Shown: in pieces, positions 26,563 through 39,600 of the stretch | Layout: the number at the start of each line of letters is the position of its first letter | How positions within the stretch are numbered: the stretch's first letter is position 1 | From: Hypericum androsaemum | Lineage: Eukaryota; Streptophyta; Magnoliopsida; Malpighiales; Hypericaceae | Length of the DNA stretch: 64,000 nucleotides | Direction: 5' to 3' | Assembly (NCBI GenBank): GCA_963995505.1 | Contig: OZ023186.1 | Span: forward strand, 11,663,570-11,727,569 | Position numbers and translations under genes: made by a program | Notes under the pieces: generated by a model | What the model was told of the DNA's origin: nothing | The model's database searches: none | Seen by the model: only the letters and a program-made list of their open reading frames with translations

Positions 26563-29045
26563 AACATTCTGTTGCCGTATCTTGCCTTTTCCTTGCTTTT
26601 CTTGTCTTTTCCTTGCTTTTCTTGCCTTTTCTTTCCTTATCGTGCCTTTTCCTTCCTTATCTTGCCTTATCTAGTCGAATCTTGCCTTATCATTCCTTTT
26701 CTTTCCTTATCATGCCTTTTCGTTCCTTATTTTTCCTTTTCCTTGCCTTTTCTTTCCTTTTCCTGCATTTTTCTTGCCTCTTCTTGCTTTTTATGGCCTT
26801 TTTTTGCATTTTCTTATCTTTTCCTGCCTTATCTTACCTTTTCTTTCCTTATCTTACCTTTGCCTTGCCATTTCTTTCCTTATCTTGCATATTTTTCCTT
26901 TTCTTGCCTTATCTTGCCTTTGTTTCCTCATCTTGCCTTTTCCTTGCCTTTGTTTCCTCTTTTTGCCTTTTCTTTTATTATCTTGGTTTATCTTGCCTTT
27001 TTTTTCTTATCTTGCCTTTCTCTGGCCATTTCTTTCCTTAGCTTGCATTATCTTACCTTATCTTGCCTTTTGTTTCCTCATCTAGCCTTTTCCTTGCATT
27101 TTATTGCCTTTTCCTTGCCTTTTCTTGCCTTATGTTGCCTTATCTTACCTTTTCTTGCCTCTGCTTGCCTTATCTTGCCTTTTCTTTAATTTTCTTTTCT
27201 TATCTTGCCTTTTTCTTGCCTTTTCTTACTTTTTCATGCCTCATCTTGCCTTTTTGTCCCTTTGTTTTCCATGTCGTGCCTTTTCTTGCCTCATCTTTCC
27301 TTTTACTTGTTTATCTTGCCTTTTCTTTATTTATCTTGCCATTTTTTGTCTTTTCTTGCCTTATCTTGCCTTGTCTTGTCTTATCTTTCCTTATCTTACC
27401 TTTTCCTTGTGTTTCTTGCATTTTTATGCATTTTCCTTCCTTTTCTTGCCTTATCTTACCTTATCTTGCCTTTCCATACCTTATCTTACCTATTCCTTGC
27501 ATTTCTTACCTTTTCTTGCATTATCTTGCTTTTTCTTTTCTTATCTTGTCTTTTCCTTGCCTTTTCTTGCCGTATTAGGCCTTTTCTTCCCTTATCTTAC
27601 TTTTTCTTGCCTTTTGTTTCATTTTCATTCCTTTCTTGCATTTTCTTGCCTTATTTTCAATTTTCTTGCCTTTTATTATCTTTTCTTACTTTTACTTTCC
27701 ATATCCTACTTTTTACTTGGCTTTTCTAGCCTTTTCTTGCAATATCATGCCTTATATTATCTTTTCTTGCCTTATCTTGACTTTTCTTTCCTTACCTTGA
27801 CTTTTCCTTGCCTTTACTTGCCTTTTCTTGACTTTTCTTATCTTTTCTTACCTTTTCTTGCCTTTTCTTGCCTTATCTTGCCTTATCTTGTATTTTCTTT
27901 CCTTATCTAGAATTGTCCTGGCCATTTCTTCCATTTTCTTTCCTTATCTTACCTTTTCTTGCCTTATGTTGTCTTTTCTTCTCTTACCTTGCCTTTTGCT
28001 TCCTTATCTTACATTTTCCTTGCCTTGTCTTGCCTTATCTTTCCTTTTCTTTTCCTATCTTACCTTTTCCTTGCGCTTCTTGCATTATCTTGCCTTGTCC
28101 TTCCTTGTCTTGCCTTTTCCTTGCCTTTTCTTGCCTTTTCTTTTTATTTCTTACCTTTTCTTGCGTTAGCTTTCCTTTTCTTGCCTTATCTTTCCTTATC
28201 TTGTCTTTTTTTCCTTTTCTTGCCTTTTATTGTGTTCTTTTGCCTTTTCTCGCCTTTTCCTTGCCTTTTCTTCTTTTATCTTGCAATTTCTTGCCTTATC
28301 TTGCCTTTTCTTGCCTTTTCATGCCTTTTCTTGTATTTTCTTGCTTTTTCTTGCCTTATCTTGCCTTTTCTTTCAATATCTTGCCTTTTCCTTGCCTTTT
28401 CTTGCCTTTTTATTCCTTATCTTGTGTTTTCCTTGCCTTATCTTACATTTTCCTTGCCTTTTCTTTGCTTACTTTTTCTTGCCTTATCTTACCTTTTCTT
28501 ATCTTTTCTGGACTTTTCTTTCCATATCTTGCTTTTTCCTTGCCTTTTCATCTATTTCCTTTTCATGCCTTATCTTACCTTTTCTTAACTTTTTTGCCTT
28601 TTCTTTCCATATCTTGCTTTTTTCTTGCCTTTTCCTTGCCTTTTCTTGCCTTGTATTGGCTTATCTTACCTTTTCTTTCCTTAACTTGCATTTGCCTTGC
28701 CTTTTCTTTCCTTTTCCTGTATTTTCCTTGCCTTTTCCTTACTTTTCTTGCCTTTTCTTTCCTTATATTGCCTTTTCCATGCCTTTTCTTGCTTTTTCTT
28801 GCATGTTCTTGTCTTTTTTTCCTTTTCTTGCAGTTTCTTGCATTATCTTGGCTTATCTTGCCTTTTCATTCCTTATATTCCTTTTTCCTTGCCATTTCTT
28901 TCCTTATCTTGCCTTTTCCTTGCATTTTCTTTCCTTTTCTTGCATTTTCTTTGCCTTTTCTTACCTTTTCTTGCCTTTTCTTTCCTTATGTTGCCTTTTC
29001 CATGCATCTTTTTGCCTTTTCTAGCCTTTTCTTTTATTATCTTGG

Positions 29046-29050
29046 CTTAT
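29046..29050 (+). repeat. Target-site duplication, left copy (CTTAT)
   Basis: CTTAT directly precedes the TG end of the solo LTR and is repeated at 30,556-30,560. CTTAT is common in the satellite, so the match alone is weak. Deleting the LTR and one copy restores CATTATCTTGGCTTATC followed by TTGCC, a word that recurs many times in the array. Confidence 0.85.
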
Positions 29051-30555
29051 TGAAATGAGGTATTTTCACCCCTCTTGCAATAATGAGTAAGTAAGGGATT
29101 GTCGTCCCACAAGGACTAAGCTAGGCCGCAAACTTGACTTTATCACTAGTTTAGGACTATAAGAAATGGAGTTGTCAATTCCAAGCACAATATGCTACTC
29201 GAAATAAAATTGCTACTAAACAAGGTGATGAATTAAACACTTAAAACAAGAGTGAGCTTAGTACCAATGACAACCTAAATAACCGAATGGCTTATGGGGT
29301 TTATCAAGTTCATAATATGGTCCGGATGTTTCGAAGGCAACTAATCAACACTCTCGCAACAAACTAGTCTAAATCGATTCTTAACTAGACTTAGATGAAC
29401 TAACCATGCTCTCGTGAAAAATTAGCCATCTAATCTAACTAATCACCAACTATAATCACCATCCTTTGGACAACTAGTCACCTAAGGTGATCTCTCATCA
29501 ATAGGTTTCTACTCAACTAGTTAAATGGTCTGTTAATCCTAACCCCTCTCGGCGATTAACCTTAACCATGTTCATAATCAAGGTGATCAATCAAGATTAA
29601 GCATTAAGCTCATTAACTAGTACACATACCTAGGCATATTACCCCCCCTAAACCATTGGCTAAGTAGGTGCCATCAAGGCACCAAACTCACTAATCAACT
29701 ACTCACACATATTCACCAAACAACTCCACACATCTATTGAACAAAGCAAGCAAAGCAAGAACATTAAGAGAGAGAGTAAGAGAAAGCTCAAGATGGTCTT
29801 CATGCATCCAATATTCTTCCTTCAAGTTCCCTACACAAGCTTCAACAATGGCTTCTTAGATCCAACCTTGGAGATCCAAGCTTTTTCTCCAAAGAAGAGA
29901 AAGTTAGTGGGGGAGTTGGTGGTAGTGGAAGAGAAAATGATACAATAGTTGAAAGTGGAACAAATGTCTAAGTCCTCCACTAAGGAAAGCCAAGGAAGGT
30001 ATTTAAACAAGTTTTTGGCATAGGAAGTGCCAGCCACGAAATTCACTATTCATGCCAAAAAATGGGCCAAAAACAAATCCTAAAATTCGGCCCACTCGTC
30101 AGATTTGTTGGCAGATTCGAAGGTCAACTTTGGATGCAATTTTCCTCCCACTTGGACTCCGAATTTGAAGAAGCCCATGAAGACAAAGTTGTAGCTCTGA
30201 ATGTCTTCTTTCCATCTCCACCTGCTTGCCTCCATTCGACTTCGGATGAGAAAGTTATCAGCATTCGGGTCGCAAAGGGTCAGTTTTGCTCCACGCTTTC
30301 TTTGGTCTCGTAAAATGCCAATCGTCCTGGCTGATCCGATCGCCTATGACGCATCCCTCGGCACACGAACATCCACCATTACCGTAACAAGACTCCTATC
30401 AAGAAAGAATCACAATAAAAATCACAAGACTATACTAAAATGAACATAACACATAATACGAGATAATGATGTCAAATAACGAACAAACATACAAGAAACA
30501 ATAGAAAATTGACAGTAAAACATACATAGATGATAGAGTGTTTTCACACTCATCA
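29051..30555 (-). mobile_element. Solo LTR of an LTR retrotransposon, 1,505 bp
   Basis: This non-satellite island begins TGAAATGAG and ends CTCATCA, giving TG...CA termini with a short imperfect inverted repeat, and it is flanked by a 5-bp duplication. It has no gag, pol, primer-binding site or internal LTR pair, so it is most simply a solo LTR left by LTR-LTR recombination. Both ends can form small hairpins; the right one, GAGTGTTTTCACACTC, is perfect. I favour the minus orientation. A TATA-like element reads correctly on that strand at 30,000-30,007, and the minus-strand 3' part carries CCTTGTGGGACGACAATCC, which resembles the terminal region of some plant gypsy LTRs as I remember them. Family unknown. 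The short open frames inside show no known domain. Confidence 0.85.
30000..30007 (-). promoter_or_regulatory. Candidate TATA box of the solo LTR
   Basis: The minus strand reads TTTAAATA inside CTTGTTTAAATACC. It lies about 550 bases from the minus-strand start of the LTR, a plausible U3/R position in an LTR of this length. No transcript data are available. Confidence 0.4.
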
Positions 30556-30560
30556 CTTAT
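30556..30560 (+). repeat. Target-site duplication, right copy (CTTAT)
   Basis: This is the second copy of the 5-bp duplication around the solo LTR. The satellite resumes at once with CTTGCC in the same orientation and in the same unit phase as before the insertion. Confidence 0.85.
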
Positions 30561-33500
30561 CTTGCCTTTTTTCCTTATCTTGCCTTTTCCTTGCAATTTC
30601 TTGCATTTTCTTGCCTTTTCTTTCCTTTTCAGGCATTTTCCTTGCCTTTTCTTGCCTTTTCTTTCCGTATCTTTCCTATTCCATGCATCTTCTTGCTTTT
30701 CTTGGCCTTTTCTTACCCATGCTTGCCTTTTATTTCATTACCTTGGATTATCTTATCTTGCCTTTTCCTGGCCATTTCTTTCCATATCTTGCATTTTCTT
30801 GCCTTATCTTACCTTTGTTTCCTCATATTGCCTTTTCCTGCCTTTTCTTGCCTTATCTTGCCTTTTATTTCCTCATCTTGCCTTTTCCTTACCTTTTCTT
30901 GCCTTTTCCTTGCCTTTGCTTGCCTTATCCTTGCCTTTTCTTGCCTTATCTTCATTTTCCTTGCCTTTTCTTGCCTTTTCTTACCTTTTCTTGAATTTTC
31001 TTGCCTTTTTTTTCCATGTCTTGCCTTATCTTGCATTTATTACCTAATCTTGCCATTTCATGCCTTATCTTACCTTTTATTTCCTTATCTTACCTTTTCT
31101 TCCCTTGTCTTGCCTTTTCTTTCCTTATCTTACTTTTTTTCTTCGTTTCTTGCCTTTTCAAGCGTTATCTTGCCTTTTCTTACCTTATCATGCCTTTTCT
31201 TTCCTTATCTTGTCTTTTCCTTACCTTTTCTTGCCTTATCATGCAATTTCTATCTTTATTATGCTTTTTCCTTTTGTTTTCTTGCCTTATCTTTCTTTTT
31301 CTCGCCATTATTTGGCTTATCTTGCTTTTTCTGGCCTTTTCTTTCCTTATCTTGCCTTTTCTTTCCTTATCTTGCCTTTTCTTTTCTTATCCTGCCTTTT
31401 CCTATCTATTTTGCCCTTATCTTGCCTTATCTTAACTTTTTCTTGTGTTTATTGCCTTTTCATGCATTATTTTGCCTTTCATTGCCTTTTCGTTGCCTTT
31501 TCTTGCCTTTACCTTGCATTTTCTTGCCTTTTCCTGCCTTTTCTTCCCTTTTCCTTCAATATGGTGCCTTTTTCTTACCTTTTCTTTCCTTATCCTACCT
31601 TTTTCTTGCCTTTTCTTGTTTTATCTTGTTTTTTCTTGCTTTATCTTGCCTTATCTTCCCTTATCTTACCTTTTCTTGCCTTATCTTTTCTAGCCTTTTC
31701 TAGCCTTTTCTTTCCATATCTTGCCTTACCCTTGCCTTTTCTTATCATTTCTTGCCTTTTCCTTCCTTTATCTTGCCTGACGTTGCCTTATCTTGTCTTA
31801 TCTTGCCTTTTCTTGCCTTTTCTTTCCTTATATTGCCTTTTCTTTCCTAATCTTGCCATTTCCTTACCTTTTTTTTCCTTTTCCTATATTTCCTTCCCTT
31901 TTCTTGCCTTTTTGGCCTTTTCTTGCCTGTTCTTGCCATTTCTTTCCTTTTCTTATCTTATCTTGTCTTTTTTTTTCTTATCTTGCATTTTCCTTGCCAT
32001 TTCTTTCCTTATCTTGAATTTTCTTGCCTTTTCTTGTCTTTTCTTGCCCTTTGTTTCCTCATCTTGCCTTTTCCATGCCTTTTCTTGCCTTTTCCTCGCA
32101 TTTTCTTGCCTTATTTTGCCTTTTCTTGCCTTATCTTGTCGTTTCCTTGCCTTTTCTTTCCTTTTCTTTCCTTTTCTGGTTTTTTCTTGCCTTTGCTTGC
32201 CTTATCTTGACTTTTCTTGTCTTTTCTTTCCTTATCTTGCCTTTTGCTCGCCTTTTCTTGCTTTTTTTTGCCTTACCCTACCTTTTCATACATTTTCTTA
32301 CCGTATTTGCCATTTCTTGCCTTTTTTTTCCTTATCTTGTCATTTTCTTGTCTTTTCTTGCCTTTTCTTGCCTTATCTTGCCTTTTCTTTCCTTATCTTA
32401 CCTTTTCCTTGCGTTTCTTGCCTTTTCATGCCTTTTCTATACTTATCTTGTCTTATCTCACCTTTTCTTTCCTTATCTCGCCTTTTCCTTGCTTTTTCTT
32501 GCCTTATCTTGCCTTTTCTTCCCTTTTTTTTCCATGTCGTGCCTTTTCTTGCCTCTTCTTGCCATTTCTTGCCTTATCATTCCTTATCTTGCCATTTTCT
32601 TGTCTTTTCTTGCCTTATCTGGCCTTGTCTTGCATTATCTTTCCTTTTCTTCCTTATCTTGCCTTTCCCTTATGTTTCTTGCCTTTTCATGCATTATCAT
32701 TCCTTTTCTTTCCTTATCTTGCCTTTTACTTTCCTTTTCTTACCTTTTCCTTGTCTTTTCTTACCTTTTCTTTCTTTTTTTTTCCTTTTTTCCCTTGTCT
32801 TGCCTTAGCTTACCTTTTCATTTCTTATTTTACCTTTTACTTGCATTTCTTGCCTTTTCTTGCGTTATCTTGCCTTTTCTTTCCTTATCTTGCCTTTTCC
32901 TTGCCTTTCCTTGTCGTGTCATGCCTTTTCTTCCCTTATCTTGCTTTTTCTTGCCTTATTTTCCATTTTCTTGCCTTATTTTCCATTTTCTTGCCTTTTA
33001 TTATCTTTTCTTTCTTTTTCTTTCCATATCTTGCTTTTTCCTTGTCCTTTCTTGCCTTTTCTTATCTTTTCTTACCTTTTCTTGCCTTATCTTACGTTAT
33101 CTTGTCTTTTCTTATCTTTTCTAACCTTTTCTTTCCTTATCTAGCCTTCTACTTGCCATTTCTTACCTTTTCTTGCCTTTTCTCTCCTTTTCTTGCATTA
33201 TCTTGCCTTTTCTTGCCTTATTTTGCCTTTTCTTGCCTTTTCTTGTCTTACCTCTCCTTTTGCTTCCTTATCTTGCCTTTTCCATGCCTTGTCTGGCCTT
33301 ATCTTGCCTTTTCTTTCCCTATCTTACCTTTTCCTTGCGCTTCTTCCATTATCTTGCCTTTTCTTTTTATTCCTTGTCCTTCTTCCATTATCTTTCCTTT
33401 TCTTGCCTTATCTTTCCATATCTTGTCTTCTTTTTGCCTTTTCTTGCCTTATCTTGCCTTAGATTGCTTTTTCTTATCTTTTCTTGCCTTTTATTATCTT

Positions 33501-36500
33501 CTCTTGCCTTTTCTCGCCTTTTCCTTGCCTTTTCTTTGCCTTTTCTTCTCTTATCTTATTATTTCTGGCCTTATCTTGCCTTATCTTGCCTTTTCTTTCC
33601 TCATCTTACCTTTTCCTTGCCATTTCTAGCCTTTTCTTGTCTTTTCTTACCTTTTCTTGCCTTATCTTGCCTTTTCGTTCAATATCTTGCCTTTTCCTTA
33701 GCCTTTCTTGCCTTTTTTTCCTTATCTTGTCTTTTCCTTGCCTTTTCTTGCCTTATCTTCCCTTATCTTACCTTTTTCTTGCCTTTTCTTCGCTTACTTT
33801 TTCTTGCCTTATCTTTCCTTTTCTTATCTTTTCTGGCCTTTTCTTTCCATATCTTGCTTTTTCCTTGCCTTTTCTTCTATTTCTTTTTCTTGCCTTATCT
33901 TACCTTTTCTTATCTTTTCTTGCCTTTTCTTTCCATATCTTGCTTTTTCCTTGCCTTTTTATGCCTTTTCCTTGCCTTATATTGCCTTATCTTACCTTTT
34001 CATTCCTTATCTTGCATTTGCCTTGCCTTTTCTTTCCTTTTCCTATATTTTCCTTGCCTTTTCCATCATTTTCTTGCCTTTTCTTACCTTATATTGCCTT
34101 TTCCATGCCATTTCATGCATTTTCTTGCCTGTTCTTTTCTTTTCTTGCAGTTTCTTGCATTTTCTTGGCTTATCTTCCCTTTTAATTCCCTATCTTGCCT
34201 TTTCCTTGCCTTTTCTTTCGTTATCTTGCATTTTCTTGCCTTTTCTTTCCTTATCTTCCTTTTCTTGCATTTTCTTTGCCTTTTCTTACCTTTTGTTGCC
34301 TTTTCTTTCTTTAGCTTGCCTTTTCCATAGATTGCCTTTTCCATGCATCTTCTTGCCTTTTCTGGCATTTTCTTGCCTTTTCTTTCATTATCTTTGCTTA
34401 TCATGCCTTTTTTTCCTTATCTTGCCTTTTCCTTGCCAATGCTTGCCATTTCTTTCCTTATCTTGCATTTTCTTGCCTTTTCTTGCCTTTGTTTCCTCAT
34501 CTTGCCTTTTCCTTTTCTTTTTCTTGCCTTTTCTTGCCTTATCTTGCCTTTTCTTTCCTCATCTTGCTTTTTGTTTCCTCATCTTGACTTTTTCTTGCCT
34601 TTTCTTGCCTTTTCCTTGCCTTATCTCGCATTGTCTTGCATTTTCTTTCCTTATCTTGCTTATTTTGATTTATCATGCCTTGTTTTTGGCATGTCTTGCA
34701 TTTTCTAGCCTTTCTTACCTTATCTTGCCATTTCTTGCCATTTCTTTCCTTATCTTGCCATTTTCATGTCTTTTCTAACCTTATATTACCTTATCTTGCA
34801 TTATCTTGCCTTTTCTTTCCTTATCTTACCTTTTTTCTTGTATTTCTTGCCTTTTCAAGCATTATCTTGCCTTTTCTTTCCTTATCTTGCCTTTTCCTTG
34901 TCTTTTCTTGCCTTATCTTACCTTTTTTTGCCTTTTCTTGCCTTATCATGCCTTTCCATTCCTTATCTTGCCTTTTCCTTGCCTTTTCTTGCCTTATCAT
35001 GCCTTTCCATTCCTTATCTTGCATTTTCCTTTCCTTTTCTTGCCTTGTCTTACTTTTTCTTTCCTTATCTAGCCTTTTCCTTGCCATTTCTTAAATTTTC
35101 TTGCCTTTTCTCTCCTTTTCTTGCATTATCTTGCCTTTTCTTGCCTTATTTTGCCTTTTCTTATCTTTTCTTGTCTTACCTTGCCTTTTGCTTCCTTATC
35201 TTGCCTTTTTCTTGCGTTGTCTTGCCTTATCTTGCCTTATCTTTCCCTATCTCACCTTTTCCTTGCACTTCTTGCATTATCTTGCATTTTCCTTGCCTTT
35301 TCTTGCCTTTTCTTTTTATTTCTTGCCTTTTCTTGTGTTATCTTTCCTTTTCTTATCTTTTTTGCCTTTTCTTGCATTATCTTTCCTTTTCTTATCTTTT
35401 TTTTTCCTTTTCTTGCCTTATCTTACCTTAGATTGCTTTTTCTTGTCTTTTCTTACTTTTATTATCTTCTCTTGCCTTTTCTCGCCTTTTCCTTGCCTTT
35501 TCTTTACCTTTTCTGCTCTTATCTTGCTATTTCTTGCATTATCTTGCCTTTTCTTTCCTTATCTTGCCTTTTCTTTCCTCATCTTACCTTTTCCTTGCCA
35601 TTTCTTACCATTTCTTGTCTTTTCTTGCCTTTTCTTGATTTTTCTAGCCTTATCTTACCTTATCTTGCCTTATCTTGCCTTATCTTGCCTTTTCTTTCAA
35701 TATCTTGCCTTTCCCTTGCCTTTTCTTGCCTTTTTTTTCCTTATCTTGTCTTTTCCTTGCCTTATCTTCCCTAATCTTGCCTTTTCCTTGCCTTTTCTTC
35801 ATTTTCTTTTTCTTGCCTTATCTTACCTTTTCTTATCTTTTCTGGCCTTTTCTTTCCATATCTTGCTTTTTCCTTGCCTTTTCTTCTATACTCTTTTCTT
35901 GCCTTATCTTACCTTTTATCTTTTCTTGCCTTTTCTTTCCATATTTTTCTTTTTCTTTGCCTTTTCTTGCCTTTTCCTTGCCTTATATTCCCTTATCTTG
36001 CCTTTTCTTTCCTTATCTTGCCTTTTCCTTGCCTTTTCATTCCTTTTCTTGGCTGTTCTTGTCTTTTCTTGCATTTTCTTGGAGTTTCTTGCATTATCTT
36101 GGCTTATCTTGCCTTTTCTTTCCTTATCTTGCCTTTTTCTTGCCATTTCTTGCCTTTTCTTTCATTATCTTGTATTTTGCTTCATTTTCTTTGCCTTTTC
36201 TTACCTTTTGTTGCCTTTTCTTTCCTTAGCTTGCCTTTTCCATGCATATTCTTGCCTTTTCTGGCATTTTCTTGCCTTTTCTTTCATTATCTTGCCTTTT
36301 CCTTGCCATTTCTTGCCATTTCTTTCCTTATCTTGCATTTTCTTGCCTTTTCTTGCCTTTGTTTCCTCATCTTGCCTTTTCCTTTTCTTTTCCTCGCCTT
36401 TTCTTACCTTATCTTGCTTTTTGTTTCCTCATCTTGACTTTTTCTTCCTTTTCTTGCCTTTTCCTTGCCTTTGCTTGCCTTATCTTTCCTTATCTTGCTT

Positions 36501-36613
36501 GTTTAGGCTTATCTTGCCTTTTTTTGCCATATCTTGCATTTTCTAGCCTTTCTTACCTTATCTTGCCATTTCTTGCCATTTCTTTCCTTATCATGCCATT
36601 TTCATGTCTTTTC

Positions 36614-39600
36614 TAACCTTATATTGCCTTGTCTTGCCTTATCTTGCTTTTTCTTTCCTTATCTTACCTTTTTTCTTGTTTTTCTTACCTTTTCAAGCGT
36701 TATCTTGCCTTTTCTTTACTTATCTTGTCTTTTCCTTGCCTTTTCTTGCCTTATCATGCCTTTCCATTCCTTATCTTGCCTTTTCCTTGCCTTTTCTTGC
36801 CTTATCATGCCTTTCCATTCCTTATCTTGCCTTTTCCTTTCCTTTTCTTGCCTTGTCTTGCCTTTTCCTTTCCTTTTCTTGCCTTGTCTTGCATTTTCTT
36901 GCCTTATCTTGCCTTTTCCTTTCCTTTTCTTTCCTTATCTTGCATTTCCTTTCCTTATCCTGCCATTTTTTTCACTTTTTTGTCCTTGTCTTGCCTTATC
37001 TTGCCCTATCTTTCCTTATCTTACATTTTTCTTACATTTCTTCCCTTTTCATGCGTTATCTTGCCTTTTCTTTCCTTATCGTTCCTTTTTCTTGCCTTTT
37101 CCTTGCTTATCCTGCCTTTTTCTTACATTTTCTTTTCTTATCCTACCTTTTTCTTGCCTTTTCTTACTTTATCTTATTTTTTCTTGCCTTATCTTCCCCT
37201 TATCTTACCTTTTCTGGCTTTATCATGCCTTTTCTTATCTTTTCATTCCTTTTCTTTCCATATCTTACCTTTTCCTTGCTTTTTTTACTTTTCTTGGATT
37301 TTCCTTCTCTTATCTTGCGTTATGTTTCCTTATCTTGGCTTATCTTGCCTTTTCTTATCTTATCTTACCTTTTTTTGCCTTTTATTTCCTTATATTGCCT
37401 TTTCTTTCCTTATCATGGCTTTTCCTTGCCTTTTCTTTCATTTTCCTACATTTTCCTTATCTTTTCTTGTCTTATCTTGCCTTTTCCATGCCTCTTCTTG
37501 CTTTTTCTGGCCTTTTCTTGCCTATTCTTGACTTTTCTTCCCCGTTCTTCCCTTTTTTTCCTTATCTTGCCTTTTACATGCCATTTCTATTCTTATCTTG
37601 CATTTTCTTGCCTTATCTTGCCATTTCTTGCATAATCTTGCATTTTGTTTTCTCATCTTGCATTTTCCTTGCCTTTTCTTGCCTTTTCCTTGCCTTTTCT
37701 TGCCTTTTCCTTGCCTTTACTTTCCTTTTCTTTCCTTTTCTTTCCTCTTCTTGCCTTTTCTTGCCTTATCTTGCCATTTCCTGCCTTATCTTGCCTTTTC
37801 TTTTCTTATCTTGCATTTTCTTATCTTTTCTGGCCTGATCTTGTCTTGTCTTATCTTATCTTGGCTTTTCTTTCCTTATCTTACCTTTTCCTTTCGTTGC
37901 TTGCATTTTCATGCGTTATTTTGAATTTTCTTTCCTTATCTTGCCATTTCCTTGCATTTTCTTGCCTTTCCTTGCCTTTTCTTGCCTTATCTTTCTTTTT
38001 CTTCCCTTTTTTTACCTTATCTTGGCTTATGTTGCCTTTTCTTTCCTAATCTTGCCTTTTTTTTCCTTATCCTACCTTTTCTTGTCTTTTTTACCATTGC
38101 CTTACCTTATCTTTACTTATCTTTCCTTATCTTACCATTTCCTTGTGTTTCTTGCCTTTTCTTGCATTATCTTGCATTTTCTTTCCTTATCTTGCCTTTT
38201 CCTTGCCTTTTCTTGCCGTATCTTGCCTTTTCTTCTCTTATCATAGTTTTTCTTGCATTTTCTTGTATTTTCTTGCCTTTCTTGCATTATCTTCCATTTT
38301 CTTGCCTTTTAATGTCTTTTCTTGACTTTTCTTGCCTTTTCTTTCCAGATCTTTCTTTTTCCTTGCCTTTTCTTACCTTATCTTGACTTTTCTTGCCTTA
38401 TCTTGTCTTTTCTTTCCTTATCTTGCCTTTACTTGCCTTTTCTGGACTTTTCTTGCCTTTTCTTGCATTTTCTTGCCTTATCTTGCCTTTTCCTTGCCTT
38501 TTCGTTCCTTTTCTTTCCTTTTCTTGCCTTTGCTTGCCTTTTCTGGACTTTTCTTGCCTTTTCTTGCATTTTCTTGCCTTATCTTGCCTTTTCCTTGCCT
38601 TTTCGTTCCTTTTCTTTCCTTTTCTTGCCTTTGCTTGCCTTATCTTGACTTTTCTTGCCTTTTCTTTCCTTATCTTGCCTTGTTCTCACCTTTGCTAACT
38701 TTTTCCTGCCTTAACTTACCTTTTCTTTCCTATTTTTGCCATGTCGTGCCTTTTCTTGCCTTATCTTGCCATTTCTTGCCTTATCTTGCCTTTTCTTACC
38801 TTTTCTTTTCTTATCTTGTCATTTTCTTATCTTTTCTTGCCCGATCTAGTCTTGTCTTGCCTTATCTTGCCTTTTCTTTCCTTATCTTGCCTTTTCTTGC
38901 CTTAACTTTCATTTTCCTTGCATTTCTGGCCTTTTCATGCCTTATCTTGCCTTTTCCTATCCTTTACTTGCCTTTTCCTTGCCTTTTCTTACTTTATCTT
39001 TCTTTTTTTTGCCTTTTCTTTTCATATCTTGCTTTTTCCTTGCCTTTTCCTTGCTTTATATTACCTTATCTTACCTTTTCTTTTCTTAACTTGCCATTTC
39101 CTTGCCTTTTCTTTCCTTTTCCTACATTTTCCTTGCCTTTTCCTTCCTTTTCTTGCCTTTTCTTTCCTTATATTTCCTTTTCCATGTCTTTTCTTGCTTT
39201 TTCTTACCTTTTCTTGCATGTTCTTGTCTTTTCTTGCCTTTACTTGCAATCTCTTGCATTATCCTGGCTTATCTTACCTTTTCCTTGCCATTTCTTGCCT
39301 TTTTTTCCTTATCTTGCATTTTCTTGCCTTTTCTTTCCATATCTTGCCTTTTCCTTGCCTTTTCTTTCCTTTTCTGGCATTTTGCTTGCCTTTTCTTGCC
39401 TTTTGTTGCCTTTTCTTTTCTTATCTTTCCTTTTCCATGCATCTTCTACTTTTTCTAGCCTTTTCTTGCCTGTTCTTGCCTTTTCTTTCATTATCTTGGC
39501 TTATTTTGCCTTTTTTTCCTTATCTTGCCTTTTCCTTGCCATTTCTTTCCTTATCTTGCATTTTCTTGCCTTTGTTTCCTCATCTTGCCTTTTCCTTTTC

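Larger units (their letters stand above)
1..29045 (+). repeat. Pyrimidine-rich ~10-bp satellite, left block
   Basis: The block is built from decamers such as CTTGCCTTTT, CTTGCCTTAT and CTTTCCTTAT, mixed with 11-mers in which TTTT is followed by an extra C. The plus strand of the consensus has 8-9 pyrimidines per ten bases, and orientation never flips. It starts before base 1 and is interrupted by the solo LTR at 29,051. The long open frames on the plus strand are by-products: TAA, TAG and TGA hardly occur in such sequence, all three frames are open over the same bases, and the peptides are only rotations of a Leu/Phe/Ser/Cys/Pro pattern. I do not recognise the satellite as a named family. Confidence 0.97.
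13571..29045 (+). repeat. Divergent satellite block, left part
   Basis: The decamers and orientation are the same, but the 2.1 kb unit is gone. Longer units are blurred. The word TTATATTGC followed by a T-run recurs near 16,230, 21,025 and 23,806. The words TTCTTGCCTAATC and CATTATCTTGGCTTATC recur at roughly 0.85-1.1 kb steps between about 17 and 26 kb. Copies differ by many substitutions and by gain or loss of decamers, so this block looks older than 1-13,570. I see no gene in it. Confidence 0.88.

Noticed and set aside
29831..30443. Short open frames inside the solo LTR (71-83 codons)
   Set aside because: They have no recognisable domain, overlap on both strands and lie in a non-coding LTR.
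29051..30555. Helitron, because of the hairpin GAGTGTTTTCACACTC near one end
   Set aside because: There is no TC start or CTRR end, and the TG...CA termini with a 5-bp duplication fit an LTR much better.
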